Source: Strigomonas culicis
Taxonomy: Eukaryota > Euglenozoa > Kinetoplastea > Trypanosomatida > Trypanosomatidae
Assembly: GCA_000482145.1 (NCBI GenBank)
Contig: AUXH01000031.1
Coordinates: forward strand, 1 to 62,536
DNA length: 62,536 nt
Reading direction: 5' to 3'
Positions within the stretch are counted from its first letter, which is position 1. Each line of letters starts with the position of its first letter. The translations under genes and the position numbers were made by a program. Under the pieces are notes generated by a model. It was given only the letters and a program-made list of their open reading frames with translations. It made no database searches and was not told the origin of the DNA. Shown piece after piece: positions 47,601 through 55,817 of this stretch.

Positions 47601-48215
47601 CGCAAGGGTGTTGGTGCCGCTCATGCCCCCTGTGGGCGGGATGTAGTCCCACGTCGTCACAACCTCATTCGACTTGGGGAGTCGGCCGTACATCTGTTTG
47701 TTTTTGTCCCAATTGAGAACGGTAAGAGAACTGCTGCCCTTGGCATCCACCGTGAGGCGCACCATTTTGTTTGTCCGCGGCAGACATCGCATGTCGGCGA
47801 TGGTGACGTTGAAGGGGTGCGCCACGGACGATTCCAGGTGATACGGACGGTAGGCGTTCAACATCTCGACCGTCGCGCTGCTTGCACCGGCACGGAGAGC
47901 GTCCTCCGGCCCCCCCGCACCCTGCGCCACGCCGGGCTGGAGCATCTGCGGGCTCCCCGTGATGGAGCGCGCCTCGTCGATGGAGAAGAGGGTGAAGTCC
48001 TCCCACGAGACAGTGCCAGTGCCCTCCACATCGATGTGCGCGAAAAGCTGCCGCAGCTGCTTCCCCGTCGTGTGCACAAGGAGAGGCTTCCGCTGACACA
48101 TGGTCTCTAGCGCAACGACAAATTCATCCTCAGATAGGCGGTGTTTGCTGCCTAACGCAAAGGCCTCCCTAAGACTCCCCAACTCTCCTTCATTTAGGTT
48201 TTTCAGAATCTCCAT
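44610..48215 (-). CDS. EF-hand and WD40-repeat protein (WDR49/WDR64/EFCAB8-like)
   Basis: 1201 residues. The N-terminus has an EF-hand pair: a degenerate first hand (about 20-35) and a canonical loop at 62-73 (D-V-E-G-T-G-T-V-S-W-E-D). WD40-like repeats extend from about 130 to 960, with recognisable units such as VWSSMYNRLLLGSRRGIVSV, VLHRVPDTALLLSGDNRGIV-KMWDL and LAYCPMLHVLFTGDSSGDVRVWDV. The C-terminal part (about 1040-1201) is disordered, with Ser-rich and basic patches (KSKNRERRR). EF-hand followed by two propellers is the layout of WDR49, WDR64 and EFCAB8, found in ciliated organisms, so an axonemal or flagellar role is likely (inference). The ATG at 48215 starts directly at the EF-hand domain. 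Confidence 0.88.
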   Translation of the reverse strand: MEILKNLNEGELGSLREAFALGSKHRLSEDEFVVALETMCQRKPLLVHTTGKQLRQLFAHIDVEGTGTVSWEDFTLFSIDEARSITGSPQMLQPGVAQGAGGPEDALRAGASSATVEMLNAYRPYHLESSVAHPFNVTIADMRCLPRTNKMVRLTVDAKGSSSLTVLNWDKNKQMYGRLPKSNEVVTTWDYIPPTGGMSGTNTLACAYKGGTVTLYPLDKKHTYDELLPPSKSLLFSETQTAMVWSSMYNRLLLGSRRGIVSVWEIDKDTASSQEKLHDNVISSMKNRSSLLFVGCLDRVNSVKAVDIEHSVVRFAFSDHMVGGVTTMEMDDEYLFTAGFEGKIVQRALQAPKSISSCLFDTVDPHAGRMTVLHRVPDTALLLSGDNRGIVKMWDLRMSTCMQTIHTKNMGHAEGKRFAKKDPSATKTAQGRGIASSLPGYMTNVKTMSAEMLAVSAICPIPRSDLLLVSNTVELLTLTSSDNTFPELVDDSCACRFILMPDNEHLITLHDRRAKLWSSSNGHLIYSTENNLVEHDISACALSLPLMRQFLLCSMGGELKAFSVALGKETINMTPMMKESSLFGKEIVSVHSLVHFRDYNVPYAVVTQADGVHVVPVVKDVVSATVVGLHMVQSFVPDGATISKSHLVEDRWLFISLSSDAILLFDIAHVGGVTVIYTLPSCGELQTLCVRRFLELGSPAEQLEACIRAAAASAGEGRAAPVLRGGRPAPSGGGGTASELVLVAADGTGKVAVGEAVMTTAGEEDDMAARPFMSPTSDVPRDTYGFLGEWHATQKEGAWRWSRSRRQVKVFERKSCTAQDLQRAQREAQGAGKVRGATVATLGVVSVTHLAYCPMLHVLFTGDSSGDVRVWDVAGVLKSFHRASPDSKRGQLCTDTTLDETQRPARPARSAASYPPVLITEWHAHQFGFTAFHCYPHPTRGLPVLVTGDVKKKVTIWSSDGVVLGTYATGRHKDANDGSGRHGLAPFTLLQDVAREKWWGVLLRYMEQREQQMTAPLESAPTFNMSLHRALSPEEAGCAHRSPADASADILADPPAPDAKAIFTVLDSPNRLGSSSDESLGGDFLAAAKRSIVKHEYSDYRREGRLMRSQLSRTGALQGGLLPSLMRSKPDHGAAQSAREVHATQSTTLPLLSKSISDPPVRGRVKEPKSKNRERRRASLSAPPVMVPVKYTPIEVLLPRM

Positions 48216-48696
48216 GAGAAACCTAAATGTCTATTTTACGTGTACTTGTTTACGTCACTTTGAAATAACAGTAATAATGGCAAAAAAAGGTATATATATA
48301 TGTGAAGTATATTATATGATAATATACTGTCGAAGACAGACCAGGGATAGAGAGAGAGAAAGAAAGTACGTATAAATGTGTTAATCATGAGAGTGATCAG
48401 AGAGGATGCACAGAATAACATAACACTACCTTGGGACATGGGTAGCAGCGTAGAGGTGTAGACCAGTAACACTTCAAGATGCGATTATCGATACTTGTAA
48501 CGGAAACTGAGAGTGTTTTTTTTTTTTAAGAAAACCAAAGCGACATGAATGAAAAGAGTGGCACCTTCAACGGATCAGTGTTTAGCTCACACACCGTGCA
48601 CAGTTGCATCAATAGTGACTATTTGTGTGGTATTGGTGATGGTGTTCCTTTTACTGTTTTCGCCGCTCCTCCTGTGCACGCCCACGCCTAGTACGC
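48216..48696. other. Intergenic spacer, tail-anchored 223-residue protein gene to EF-hand/WD gene
   Basis: AT-rich with short TA runs at 48290-48300 and a T-run at 48514-48527. No RNA gene seen. Confidence 0.55.
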
Positions 48697-49368
48697 TCAG
48701 CGAAACAGGGAGCTGAAGAGGGCAAAGGACACGAGTGTCATCAAGAGGGAGACACCGACCATAACGAAAAATAGCGTCATAATCTGCTGCGCTCCGAACA
48801 CCACCACCTCTTCCGTGTTTGTCAGGTTGAAGCCCTCCTTCAACAATCGATAGCGGAGGTACGGCATGTGATACACGCCCCAGGGCACGGCCACTTTGGT
48901 GCCCTCCGGATACGTGTCTATACGCTCGATGCCGCGACGCGCACGGGGGTCCACCGGCGGGTCCAGCGCGTCCAGCACCGCCTGGTAGGCCATGCGGGAC
49001 TCAAAGGGGTCACGGATCAGCGCGCCGTCAAACTTCTCGCCGTCGGCGGCGACGGGCCGCAGACTGAAGAAGGGGAACAGACGCTTCAGCATCATGTTCT
49101 GCCTCGCCTTGGGCGTGCCGTCCTTGAACGGCAAGCGGCCGTCCTCCCACAGGATCTTGTCGTACTTTGCACTGAGGTTGCCCGCATCCAAGGCGCGGCT
49201 GAAATAGTCGGGCGCCGCCATGTTGGGGATAGGGTACAGCGTCACCTCCTTCTTTGTTTCGGGGTGCTGAAACTCAAGGATGGTGGCAACCAGGCGCGGG
49301 GGGTCACTACGCATGTCCATAATGCCTTTTGTCATCAGCATGCCACTCTTGGACTTGACTGAGTTCAT
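48697..49368 (-). CDS. 223-residue protein with C-terminal membrane anchor, hypothetical
   Basis: Not recognised with confidence. A soluble domain (about 1-185) starts MNSVKSKSGMLMTKGIMDMR. It contains TILEFQHPETKKEVTLYPIP and APDYFSRALDAGNLSAKYDK-ILWEDG, a strand-helix pattern that loosely recalls TraB/PrgY-type proteins (weak). One transmembrane helix near the C-terminus (about 197-219, IMTLFFVMVGVSLLMTLVSFAL) ends in SSLFR, so the protein would be tail-anchored, facing the cytosol from an organelle membrane. No presequence. The ATG at 49368 and a CT tract with an AG acceptor about 95 nt upstream give a regular gene structure. Confidence 0.8.
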   Translation of the reverse strand: MNSVKSKSGMLMTKGIMDMRSDPPRLVATILEFQHPETKKEVTLYPIPNMAAPDYFSRALDAGNLSAKYDKILWEDGRLPFKDGTPKARQNMMLKRLFPFFSLRPVAADGEKFDGALIRDPFESRMAYQAVLDALDPPVDPRARRGIERIDTYPEGTKVAVPWGVYHMPYLRYRLLKEGFNLTNTEEVVVFGAQQIMTLFFVMVGVSLLMTLVSFALFSSLFR

Positions 49369-49461
49369 CGTTCAGATGGTCTTGTTCAGTTTTTACTAAA
49401 GAGAAAAAAAACGTCTCTTCGAGTACCTTCCTTGTACTACCTAATTCTTGCTATAGTTCGA

Positions 49462-49504
49462 CTTGTAAGAAGCAGAGGAGGAAAGAGAGAGAGAGAGAGA
49501 GAGA
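49462..49504 (-). promoter_or_regulatory. Predicted polypyrimidine tract and trans-splice acceptor of the 223-residue protein gene
   Basis: The coding strand has (CT)10, then TTTCCTCCTCTGCTTCTTACAAG, placing the AG at 49462-49463 and a 5' UTR of about 93 nt before the ATG at 49368. Confidence 0.6.
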
Positions 49505-49598
49505 AATGTCCAATCGCAATGGAAAAGCTAGATACATAACAAATACGTGGGCATGGGTTGTAAAAAGGAAGAAGCAAAAGAATATTGGTGGTATCGAT

Positions 49599-50252
49599 TT
49601 ATACACGCACACATGTGAAAAAAAAGGGCTCGCCCAGTTCATATCCGATCTCAGCGAGTGTTTTCGTATAGCTGAGGTTCTCTCTCCTCTTCACCGGGAA
49701 CAACGCGCCGCTGCCCTGGACCACCTGGCGCACCTCCACGGTTCCCACGGGAACCATGGTTGCCTTTCCCGCCGTGCTCACGTAGCCTGCGGTCCACACA
49801 ATACGGTATAATGGAAGTCTATCGGTTTGTGGCCGCGCCTGCCGTGCTCTATCCCTCTCTCCCTCGAGTGCCTCTCTCTCCTTGTGCTTCTCCTCGTAGG
49901 CGCTGTCAACGCTATCGCGGATGCGCTTCAACAGTGCCATTGTAATCTCGCATATGGTGGTGTCGCTCCACACGGGAAGTACTAACGTCGGTGCAATGAT
50001 CCTCTCCAACGGTGGCTTCGGTTCACTCGGTTGCGTTGTCAACGACTCCACCGCCGTCGCTTCTACGGGTGCGGTCTCTGCCTGCGCCGCAGCGGCTCCG
50101 GCGGGGGGAGAAAAAAGGACAACGGGGGGCGCCTCAAGCACGGCGCTACCGGCCTCATTCAGAGAGGCCAAGTCACTGCTCGCCAGCTCGTATATACACA
50201 AGGAGCTGGGGCAGACGCGTTGTCTCTTCACACCTTTAGCACTACTCTCCAT
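49599..50252 (-). CDS. SAP18-like protein (Sin3-associated polypeptide p18 family)
   Basis: 217 residues from the ATG at 50252. A basic, nuclear-type start (MESSAKGVKRQRVCPSS) and an Ala/Pro/Glu-rich low-complexity stretch (about 38-78) precede a ubiquitin-like SAP18 fold. LVLPVWSDTTICEITMALLK aligns with the family segment before the first helix. RLPLYRIVWTAGYVSTAGKA corresponds to the strand with F-A-I-V-F-x-D. LSYTKTLAEIGYELGEPFFF matches the family's TLQSQKFQIGDYLDIAI. SAP18 in other eukaryotes belongs to the exon-junction/ASAP and Sin3 complexes; in trypanosomatids its role is unknown to me. The low-complexity insert and the charged helix (EEKHKEREALEGERDRAR) are additions to the usual domain. 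The assignment is by eye. Confidence 0.7.
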   Translation of the reverse strand: MESSAKGVKRQRVCPSSLCIYELASSDLASLNEAGSAVLEAPPVVLFSPPAGAAAAQAETAPVEATAVESLTTQPSEPKPPLERIIAPTLVLPVWSDTTICEITMALLKRIRDSVDSAYEEKHKEREALEGERDRARQARPQTDRLPLYRIVWTAGYVSTAGKATMVPVGTVEVRQVVQGSGALFPVKRRENLSYTKTLAEIGYELGEPFFFTCVRV

Positions 50253-50633
50253 CGCAGAATGTGAAATGATGCTAATCGAAAAATAAAAAGAGGAAAAGGT
50301 GACCGAAGAGAAAATAAAAAGGACGGGTATAACACAAATTGTAATACATACACCATTGAATGTATACACACATACAACAACGACAATAACAAAAAGGTAA
50401 CATGTACACTTCTCTTTTACCCGCATCTTTTCATTTGTTGGCACATATCACTGATTATAAACAAAGAAAAAAGAGACATTTCTTCTGTTCTGTTTTGTTT
50501 TCCTAGATTGCACTTCCTGTCTGGTCCGTATAATTGGTCTAATCGATCAGTTGTGTAGCGCTCGCTTCCTGTTTTTTTTTTTTGGTGTTGTTGTTTTCAG
50601 GAAGTCCACACCTTTCTACACTGGGTCTAAACA
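50253..50633. other. Intergenic spacer, tRNA ligase gene to SAP18-like gene
   Basis: AT-rich with A- and T-runs (50571-50583). No RNA gene seen. Confidence 0.55.
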
Positions 50634-53600
50634 CTAGCCGCAATTCATTGTGTACGTGAACGTGAGTGGTGCTTCGTCCGTCAGTGTGGCGATGGTCCAA
50701 TAGGGGTCCTCCTCTCCTGCCACCACACGCTCCGCCAAGCCCCGGCAGTACTTCATGCTCACCTTCTTCGCCTTGGACAGTACCATGAAGAGAAAGCGGT
50801 GCTGGCCGTCGGGTGTCACCAGGGCGCTCGACGGCCCGCCTAGGCTGCGGGGATACACTGTCGCCAGCGACGGATCTGCCGTCAGCAAAATGGTGGCCCT
50901 GCCGTCCGACACCACCTTTTGCAATCGAACCGTAACGCTGCAGCCATCAAAAGCGGCGTAGTGCACGAACGCCGCCGGGTTCGGCTCGTCGACAAAATTG
51001 TGCAGAATGCACTCAACAGTGTCACACCGTTTTTTCTTGAAGTTGTCTATCAAGTCCGCGGGGATGCGCGAGAAGACCTTCTCCGGTTGGACACTGCGTA
51101 AGCCTACCGTGACCACCCGATGCGGATATCGGTTCACAAGCTTCTCGTAGCCCAAGGCCACCCGGAGCGCATCATCCACGTTGAGCTCCGACAAGGGCTG
51201 TAGATTGTAGCACCCGCGTTCCAACAGCTCCTCCCAGACACGCTGGACGGTCGTATGGTTATTCAGCGTCACATCCAGCTCGACGCACGACTCGTCTGAC
51301 GGAATCTCGTACATGTCGGCGGACTGCTGGATGATACCACGGATCCGCTGAGCCCCGTTGTCTGGCTGCGACGGCGTGCTCTCCTCCGCAAGCGCGCCGC
51401 TGTGTGTGTCGCTGGTGGGCGAGTGGACGCGCGAGGTCGCATTCGATGTGCTCTGGCTCGCGGTCAGCCGGAAGGTCCGGTGGTTGTCGCCTCTCCTCTT
51501 TATACGCTCAAAGCACACATCGGCGAGGGCGTCGGCGCCCTCATTGTGCTTCCACGCAACAACAAGCACAATCTTGAGTGGAATATCTGCATAGTCACTA
51601 CGTGCATTGTGGTTCAGGTTCATCTTGTCCAGGATAATGTGCGTGTAGAGGTTCTGCTCCACCGCACGCCGTACGCCGGCGAGATAGCTCCGACGATCCT
51701 TCATCTCGTCTTGGTTGAACCAGCGCGGCGTCCCGCCGGACTGCTCAATGAGGGAGAACAGGGTGCGCGCCATGGTGGACTTCCCGCAGCCCTGAGGGCC
51801 GACGAGCAAAATGACGTCCGTGGGAGTGTGCGCCTCCTCCTCCTCCTCCGTCAGCGCCTCCCCGTCCTCCTCGTCGTCGTGGACGCCGTTGCTGAAGGAG
51901 GGCAGTGCGTGCCTCATCCCCTCCTGGGCGAAGGTGCCCTGCGCCGTGATCCAGTGGTGGCGCATCTCGCGCAGGGAGCCGAGGTCAGTGGACGACGTCA
52001 GCTGCCGCGAGGCGTGGAGCCACGTAGCGAAGTCGACGAGAAACGGGTATCGCACCTTCTCCCACTCCAGTGCACACGCGCGAGTGCCCTTGGGCATATT
52101 GGACAGCTTCTTCTGCAGGCGCGCGCAGAGCTCCGCGCCCTGGAAGAGGTGCGTCACGATCAGTTCCTGTGCGCACCGCTCCAACACATGTGTCTCGCAG
52201 CGGCACTTCCACAGACGCACAACGAAGCCCGCCTTGTTGTAACCGTAGAATACCGCGCCCGCGCTGTTTAGCTTTCCGGACACCGCCTGTCGAAGCTTGC
52301 CGTACTCGGGCGATTCGATATTGATGATGTCAGTCCTGGGCACCACAGGGAGGTGATACCTCAGAAAGAAGGCGTACGCCGCTTCGACAGACAAACATAG
52401 GCCCTTCTTGTCCGAGGGCTCGTCAAAGGTGACGGCGTAGAACCACATGGAATCATCTTCCCAATACAAATTAGAGGCTGAAGAAGAGTAGCTAGAATTC
52501 GTCGAAGGCATGGAGGACTCGGTGCTGACGGGGGAACCGGTATACTCATCCAAAAAGGGCATGGTGCACACCTTCTCGAGGACCTCATGCTTCGGGACCA
52601 TTGGCTCGATGCCTTTCGAGTAGTCCACCAGGTGCTCCCAGCCGTACAGCACAGCGTCGAAGCAGCATGTCCACTGATTCTTTCGCATCACCTCGTGCAT
52701 GTCATTGACTTCCTCCCCCTTGAGACGGGTCCCCAGTATCTGTCGCCAGAGAATCGCCATGCGCTTCGCCAACTCGGTGCTGCTGCGGCGCTCGCCCGTC
52801 TCGCACACATAGGCGTCCAAGTCCTCATTTGGCACGTCGATTCGCACCAGTAGGTGGCGGTCCTTGCCGCCGATGACCCAGTAGCGCACGCCATCGTGCG
52901 AAAAGGCCGCCACGTGCCCACGCTCTCCGTCCACCTTCTCCAAGGCCACCACCGCCACAGGCACCTCCTTGTTCACATTGTAGATGGTCGAAGAGGGGTC
53001 GCCCCAGTGGGCAAATTTGCGAAGGCCACACAGAGACACCAGCAGGGTGTACGCTGGAGAGACCTTGATCGGGTTCGTGTCACCACCATTCTCGTGGGCA
53101 CACACAGGCGAGCTCAGGGCGCTCGAGGCCGAATGGTTCAGGAACACACGGACTTGCCCCATCGGGATGTATTCCCATCGTTTTTTGTTTTTACTGTACA
53201 CCCCGTCGCTGTGTCCTGTCACGTACCGCTCCACCAACAGAAAGCTGGTATTGTTAATCACCACATTAGTGGGCCGCTCCTTCACACACTTGTCATTGGT
53301 GAATGTCACCTTGAACACGGTGTGTAGAAACCGCTCTTGCAACTCGTCGATGCTGCCGTCAAAGCTGCCGGAGAGCGACGCGCGCTCCGGCGACTGCGCC
53401 TGCCATCGGTTGCTAGACATGGAGCTGGAGAAGCTCGAGTTGCCTATACCCTCCGCCAGGGAGTGCAGCAGACCATCGCCACTACCGTTCGGAGGCGGGG
53501 AGAGCGGAAAGTCGTTCGCAGGGCTGGCGCTCCTCCCTTGATAACTGGCGGGTGTGGGGCTATTGCTTACGGCCGTCTTTGCGACATGGTGCTGCAGTCG

Positions 53601-53654
53601 CCAGGTGTGCCTGTGTCTAGTGGACCTCTTGTTATACGGATTACTATAGTTCAT
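50634..53654 (-). CDS. tRNA ligase/polynucleotide kinase, Trl1-like
   Basis: 1006 residues from the ATG at 53654. The disordered Ser/Pro-rich N-terminus (1-100) precedes an RNA-ligase nucleotidyltransferase domain. Motif I is EKVDG with candidate AMP-accepting Lys K240, followed by FSHDGVRYWVIGGKDRHLLV as in Trl1 ligases. A motif V-like segment AGFVVRLWKCR is at about 475-485. A P-loop kinase domain starts at 619-627 (GPQGCGKST), with FNQDEMKDRRSYLAGVRRAV, THIILDKMNLNHNARSDYAD and an Arg-rich lid IKRRGDNHR. The C-terminal about 190 residues are a further domain without a clear 2H (HxT) phosphodiesterase signature. Fungal-type tRNA ligase heals and seals tRNA halves after intron removal; in trypanosomatids the substrate would be intron-containing tRNA-Tyr (known biology). 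The next gene is a tRNA synthetase. Confidence 0.85.
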   Translation of the reverse strand: MNYSNPYNKRSTRHRHTWRLQHHVAKTAVSNSPTPASYQGRSASPANDFPLSPPPNGSGDGLLHSLAEGIGNSSFSSSMSSNRWQAQSPERASLSGSFDGSIDELQERFLHTVFKVTFTNDKCVKERPTNVVINNTSFLLVERYVTGHSDGVYSKNKKRWEYIPMGQVRVFLNHSASSALSSPVCAHENGGDTNPIKVSPAYTLLVSLCGLRKFAHWGDPSSTIYNVNKEVPVAVVALEKVDGERGHVAAFSHDGVRYWVIGGKDRHLLVRIDVPNEDLDAYVCETGERRSSTELAKRMAILWRQILGTRLKGEEVNDMHEVMRKNQWTCCFDAVLYGWEHLVDYSKGIEPMVPKHEVLEKVCTMPFLDEYTGSPVSTESSMPSTNSSYSSSASNLYWEDDSMWFYAVTFDEPSDKKGLCLSVEAAYAFFLRYHLPVVPRTDIINIESPEYGKLRQAVSGKLNSAGAVFYGYNKAGFVVRLWKCRCETHVLERCAQELIVTHLFQGAELCARLQKKLSNMPKGTRACALEWEKVRYPFLVDFATWLHASRQLTSSTDLGSLREMRHHWITAQGTFAQEGMRHALPSFSNGVHDDEEDGEALTEEEEEAHTPTDVILLVGPQGCGKSTMARTLFSLIEQSGGTPRWFNQDEMKDRRSYLAGVRRAVEQNLYTHIILDKMNLNHNARSDYADIPLKIVLVVAWKHNEGADALADVCFERIKRRGDNHRTFRLTASQSTSNATSRVHSPTSDTHSGALAEESTPSQPDNGAQRIRGIIQQSADMYEIPSDESCVELDVTLNNHTTVQRVWEELLERGCYNLQPLSELNVDDALRVALGYEKLVNRYPHRVVTVGLRSVQPEKVFSRIPADLIDNFKKKRCDTVECILHNFVDEPNPAAFVHYAAFDGCSVTVRLQKVVSDGRATILLTADPSLATVYPRSLGGPSSALVTPDGQHRFLFMVLSKAKKVSMKYCRGLAERVVAGEEDPYWTIATLTDEAPLTFTYTMNCG

Positions 53655-54038
53655 GGTATGTAGCGTGTAAGCACACTTACACACGCACACACACGCAGAG
53701 ACACGTAAGGTGTCACACACACAAAAAGTGCAAGAATTAATGTACCTGGTGTCGATTCGCAGTTGTAATAAGAAAAAAAAATAAAAACATACATAGAAAG
53801 GGCAAACAAAAAGATAGAGTGAGAGAGGGGAGTGGAGTAAAAACATAGGAATAGGACAGTACATAATGTTGCTTCCTAACTCTAAAATGGGGTGGGGGTG
53901 GGGGGGAATGAAGAAGAGAACAGGAGAACGCAAAACAAAACGCATGTACGTGGTGAAGAAGAGGTGCGGTCCTATGGTCAAGCAAGGATACACAAAAACT
54001 ATCCAAACTAATACACACAAAAAAAAAGAGTCTCCCCG
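53655..54038. other. Intergenic spacer, TrpRS gene to tRNA ligase gene
   Basis: The start-proximal part is CA/TG-rich (53670-53725); the rest has G-runs on plus (53890-53908, C-rich on the coding strand) and A-runs. The upstream in-frame ORF extension to 54020 is Phe/Leu/Cys-rich UTR. Confidence 0.55.
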
Positions 54039-55379
54039 TTAAATGAGGATATTGCGAATGCTCGTAAAGTGTTCCACATCCTCGTCCGTCACCTTCTCCC
54101 GGCGAGCGCGCCACTCCGTCATGACGTATTTGATGACCGTCTCAGCCGCAAGGTCCTTCACCTCCCCGCTGTTCATTCCCCCCGTACCGTACGCCTGAGC
54201 CACATGGGCGAACAGGGCTTCGTCGGGGCAGAAGAAGCGCAGGAACTGGAAGGCCACATCCACGTCCAAGTTTGCGCCGGACGTCCGCATCTCCTCCAGC
54301 GTGCCGCTGCCACCGGAAAAGGCCTTGCGCAGCTTCTTCTGCACCTGCCTGTCCGTGTCGTGGAGTGTGATGACGCCGTTCTGCTCCGCGCTGCTGCTCA
54401 TCTTGTGTGTGAGGCCCTTCAGCGCCGGCAGAAACTTGGTGTGCAGCAGCGCAGGCGGAAGGCGCTTCATGCGCGGCGCGGCGCTGCGGGTGAGCACAAA
54501 GAACGGGTCCTGGTCGATCGCGCAGGGGATGATGCACCGCATCGGCCTCTCCTTCGAGTGATTGAGCACGCGGGCGAAGGCACTGCTGAAGCATGGCGCC
54601 GCCTGCGTGGCGGGGAAGGCAAACTTGCCGATGTTGTCGCTGTCCGTGAGGCCAAAGGTGTTCTTCACGGAGCTCCCCGTCATGCACCGTTGCAGCGGGA
54701 GGATGGTCTTGTACATCTCGCCCATGTAGTCCGTGTTTCTAAAAATGAACGTCGTGCGAGGGTTGAACCCGAACGCAATAATGTCTTTTATATTATTGCT
54801 GATCACCTCCTCCGCCTTCTGTCCCTCGAACGGCACATCGCGGAAGAGAAACTTCTCATCATCGGTAATCTGTATGACCAAGGGCAGGCCGAGGGCGTCC
54901 TGTAGGTACTTGGTCAGGAGAAAGGGAATGACGTGCCCAATGTGCATGCTGCCGGAGCTGGGCCCGCGGCCCGTGTACAGATAGGCAGTGTAGTGGCCCG
55001 GCTCGAAGTGCCTCTCCACATCGTCCAGAGACTTCACAAAGTCGCGATGAGAGAACACAACGCCGCGAGTGAAGAAGTGGTGAATCGGCATTGGCGCAAC
55101 GTCGAGCCGCTTCGCGCGCTTCTCGATTGTCTCCGCCAGCCGCCGCCGCACGGTGTCATCCACCCGCTCTGCTTTAAACTGAGTGAGCACGCGGTCGTAG
55201 TTAATCCCCTTGGGCCCTTTCGCCACGACGTCCCACGGTGTTATAATGTCGCCGTCATCCGCTCCCGTTTTCGCGCTGTCTCTAAGAGCACAGTCGGGAC
55301 CTTTGTCACTTGTGGTGTGTGTAAAGCGCAGCGACAGCGCGCTCGCGGTCCCTGCCACGCGGTGCTGAAACCGTCGCAT
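54039..55379 (-). CDS. Tryptophanyl-tRNA synthetase (probably mitochondrial TrpRS2 type)
   Basis: 446-residue class I synthetase charging tRNA-Trp. It has the HIGH-type motif GSMHIGH at 143-149 and KMSSS (in LTHKMSSSAEQ) near residue 326. Conserved TrpRS segments are also present: PLVIQITDDEKFLFRD, FGFNPRTTFIFRNTDYMGEM and MRCIIPCAIDQDPFFVLTR. This is the eukaryotic/archaeal form. The N-terminus MRRFQHRVAGTASALSLRFT lacks acidic residues until position 25 and looks like a mitochondrial presequence. Trypanosomatids have a cytosolic TrpRS1 and a mitochondrial TrpRS2 that also charges the C-to-U edited tRNA (known); the T. brucei TrpRS2 gene is near MRPA/PTR1 on chromosome 8 (from memory). A (GA)n run lies 7 nt upstream of the ATG. 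Confidence 0.94.
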   Translation of the reverse strand: MRRFQHRVAGTASALSLRFTHTTSDKGPDCALRDSAKTGADDGDIITPWDVVAKGPKGINYDRVLTQFKAERVDDTVRRRLAETIEKRAKRLDVAPMPIHHFFTRGVVFSHRDFVKSLDDVERHFEPGHYTAYLYTGRGPSSGSMHIGHVIPFLLTKYLQDALGLPLVIQITDDEKFLFRDVPFEGQKAEEVISNNIKDIIAFGFNPRTTFIFRNTDYMGEMYKTILPLQRCMTGSSVKNTFGLTDSDNIGKFAFPATQAAPCFSSAFARVLNHSKERPMRCIIPCAIDQDPFFVLTRSAAPRMKRLPPALLHTKFLPALKGLTHKMSSSAEQNGVITLHDTDRQVQKKLRKAFSGGSGTLEEMRTSGANLDVDVAFQFLRFFCPDEALFAHVAQAYGTGGMNSGEVKDLAAETVIKYVMTEWRARREKVTDEDVEHFTSIRNILI

Positions 55380-55817
55380 GACGAGGGAGAGAGAGAGAGA
55401 GCCACCAAGGCACGAGAGAAGCGAGACTAAGCTTGTCTAGAAACAAGAACACAACACTGTGCCATCAGAATAATGAGAAAAGAGGGGAGTGAAGCAGCTC
55501 ATGCATATTGGTGCACGTTCACGGACATGCTTCTGCTGCCCTTGTTGTTCTTCTCGCTCTCCATTTGTCAAGAGTCTAATAGAACAGTAGCGAAAGAGTA
55601 CATCTATGTATACGTTGATGTGAAACTTGGTTCAAGCAGTCATGAGCCTAACGTCCAACTTGGATTAAAAAAAAAACGCAAAGCAATCTATGGTTCCAGA
55701 TATATCTATACTAGTTGTATGATTCGTCTGTTTGTGAAAAAGAGACATGAGCCGAATGATGATGGCGTGAACTCGTAAAAGGCACTTCTCATCTGTACCG
55801 TTTCTACGCACTGGACG
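55380..55817. other. Intergenic spacer, HUS1-like gene to TrpRS gene
   Basis: Begins with a (GA)n run (55387-55401) next to the TrpRS ATG. With no AG between run and ATG on the coding strand, the run is in the 5' UTR; CTTAG near 55433 is a likely acceptor. A plus-strand 101-codon ORF (55473-55778) is AT-rich and not supported. Confidence 0.55.

Noticed and set aside
48697..49368. TraB/PrgY-type assignment for the 223-residue tail-anchored protein
   Set aside because: Only a loose strand-helix resemblance; the conserved His/Glu motifs of TraB proteins are not evident.
55473..55778. Plus-strand 101-codon ORF between TrpRS and HUS1
   Set aside because: AT-rich codons, no recognisable motif, opposite to the direction of all other genes, and wholly within an expected UTR/spacer.
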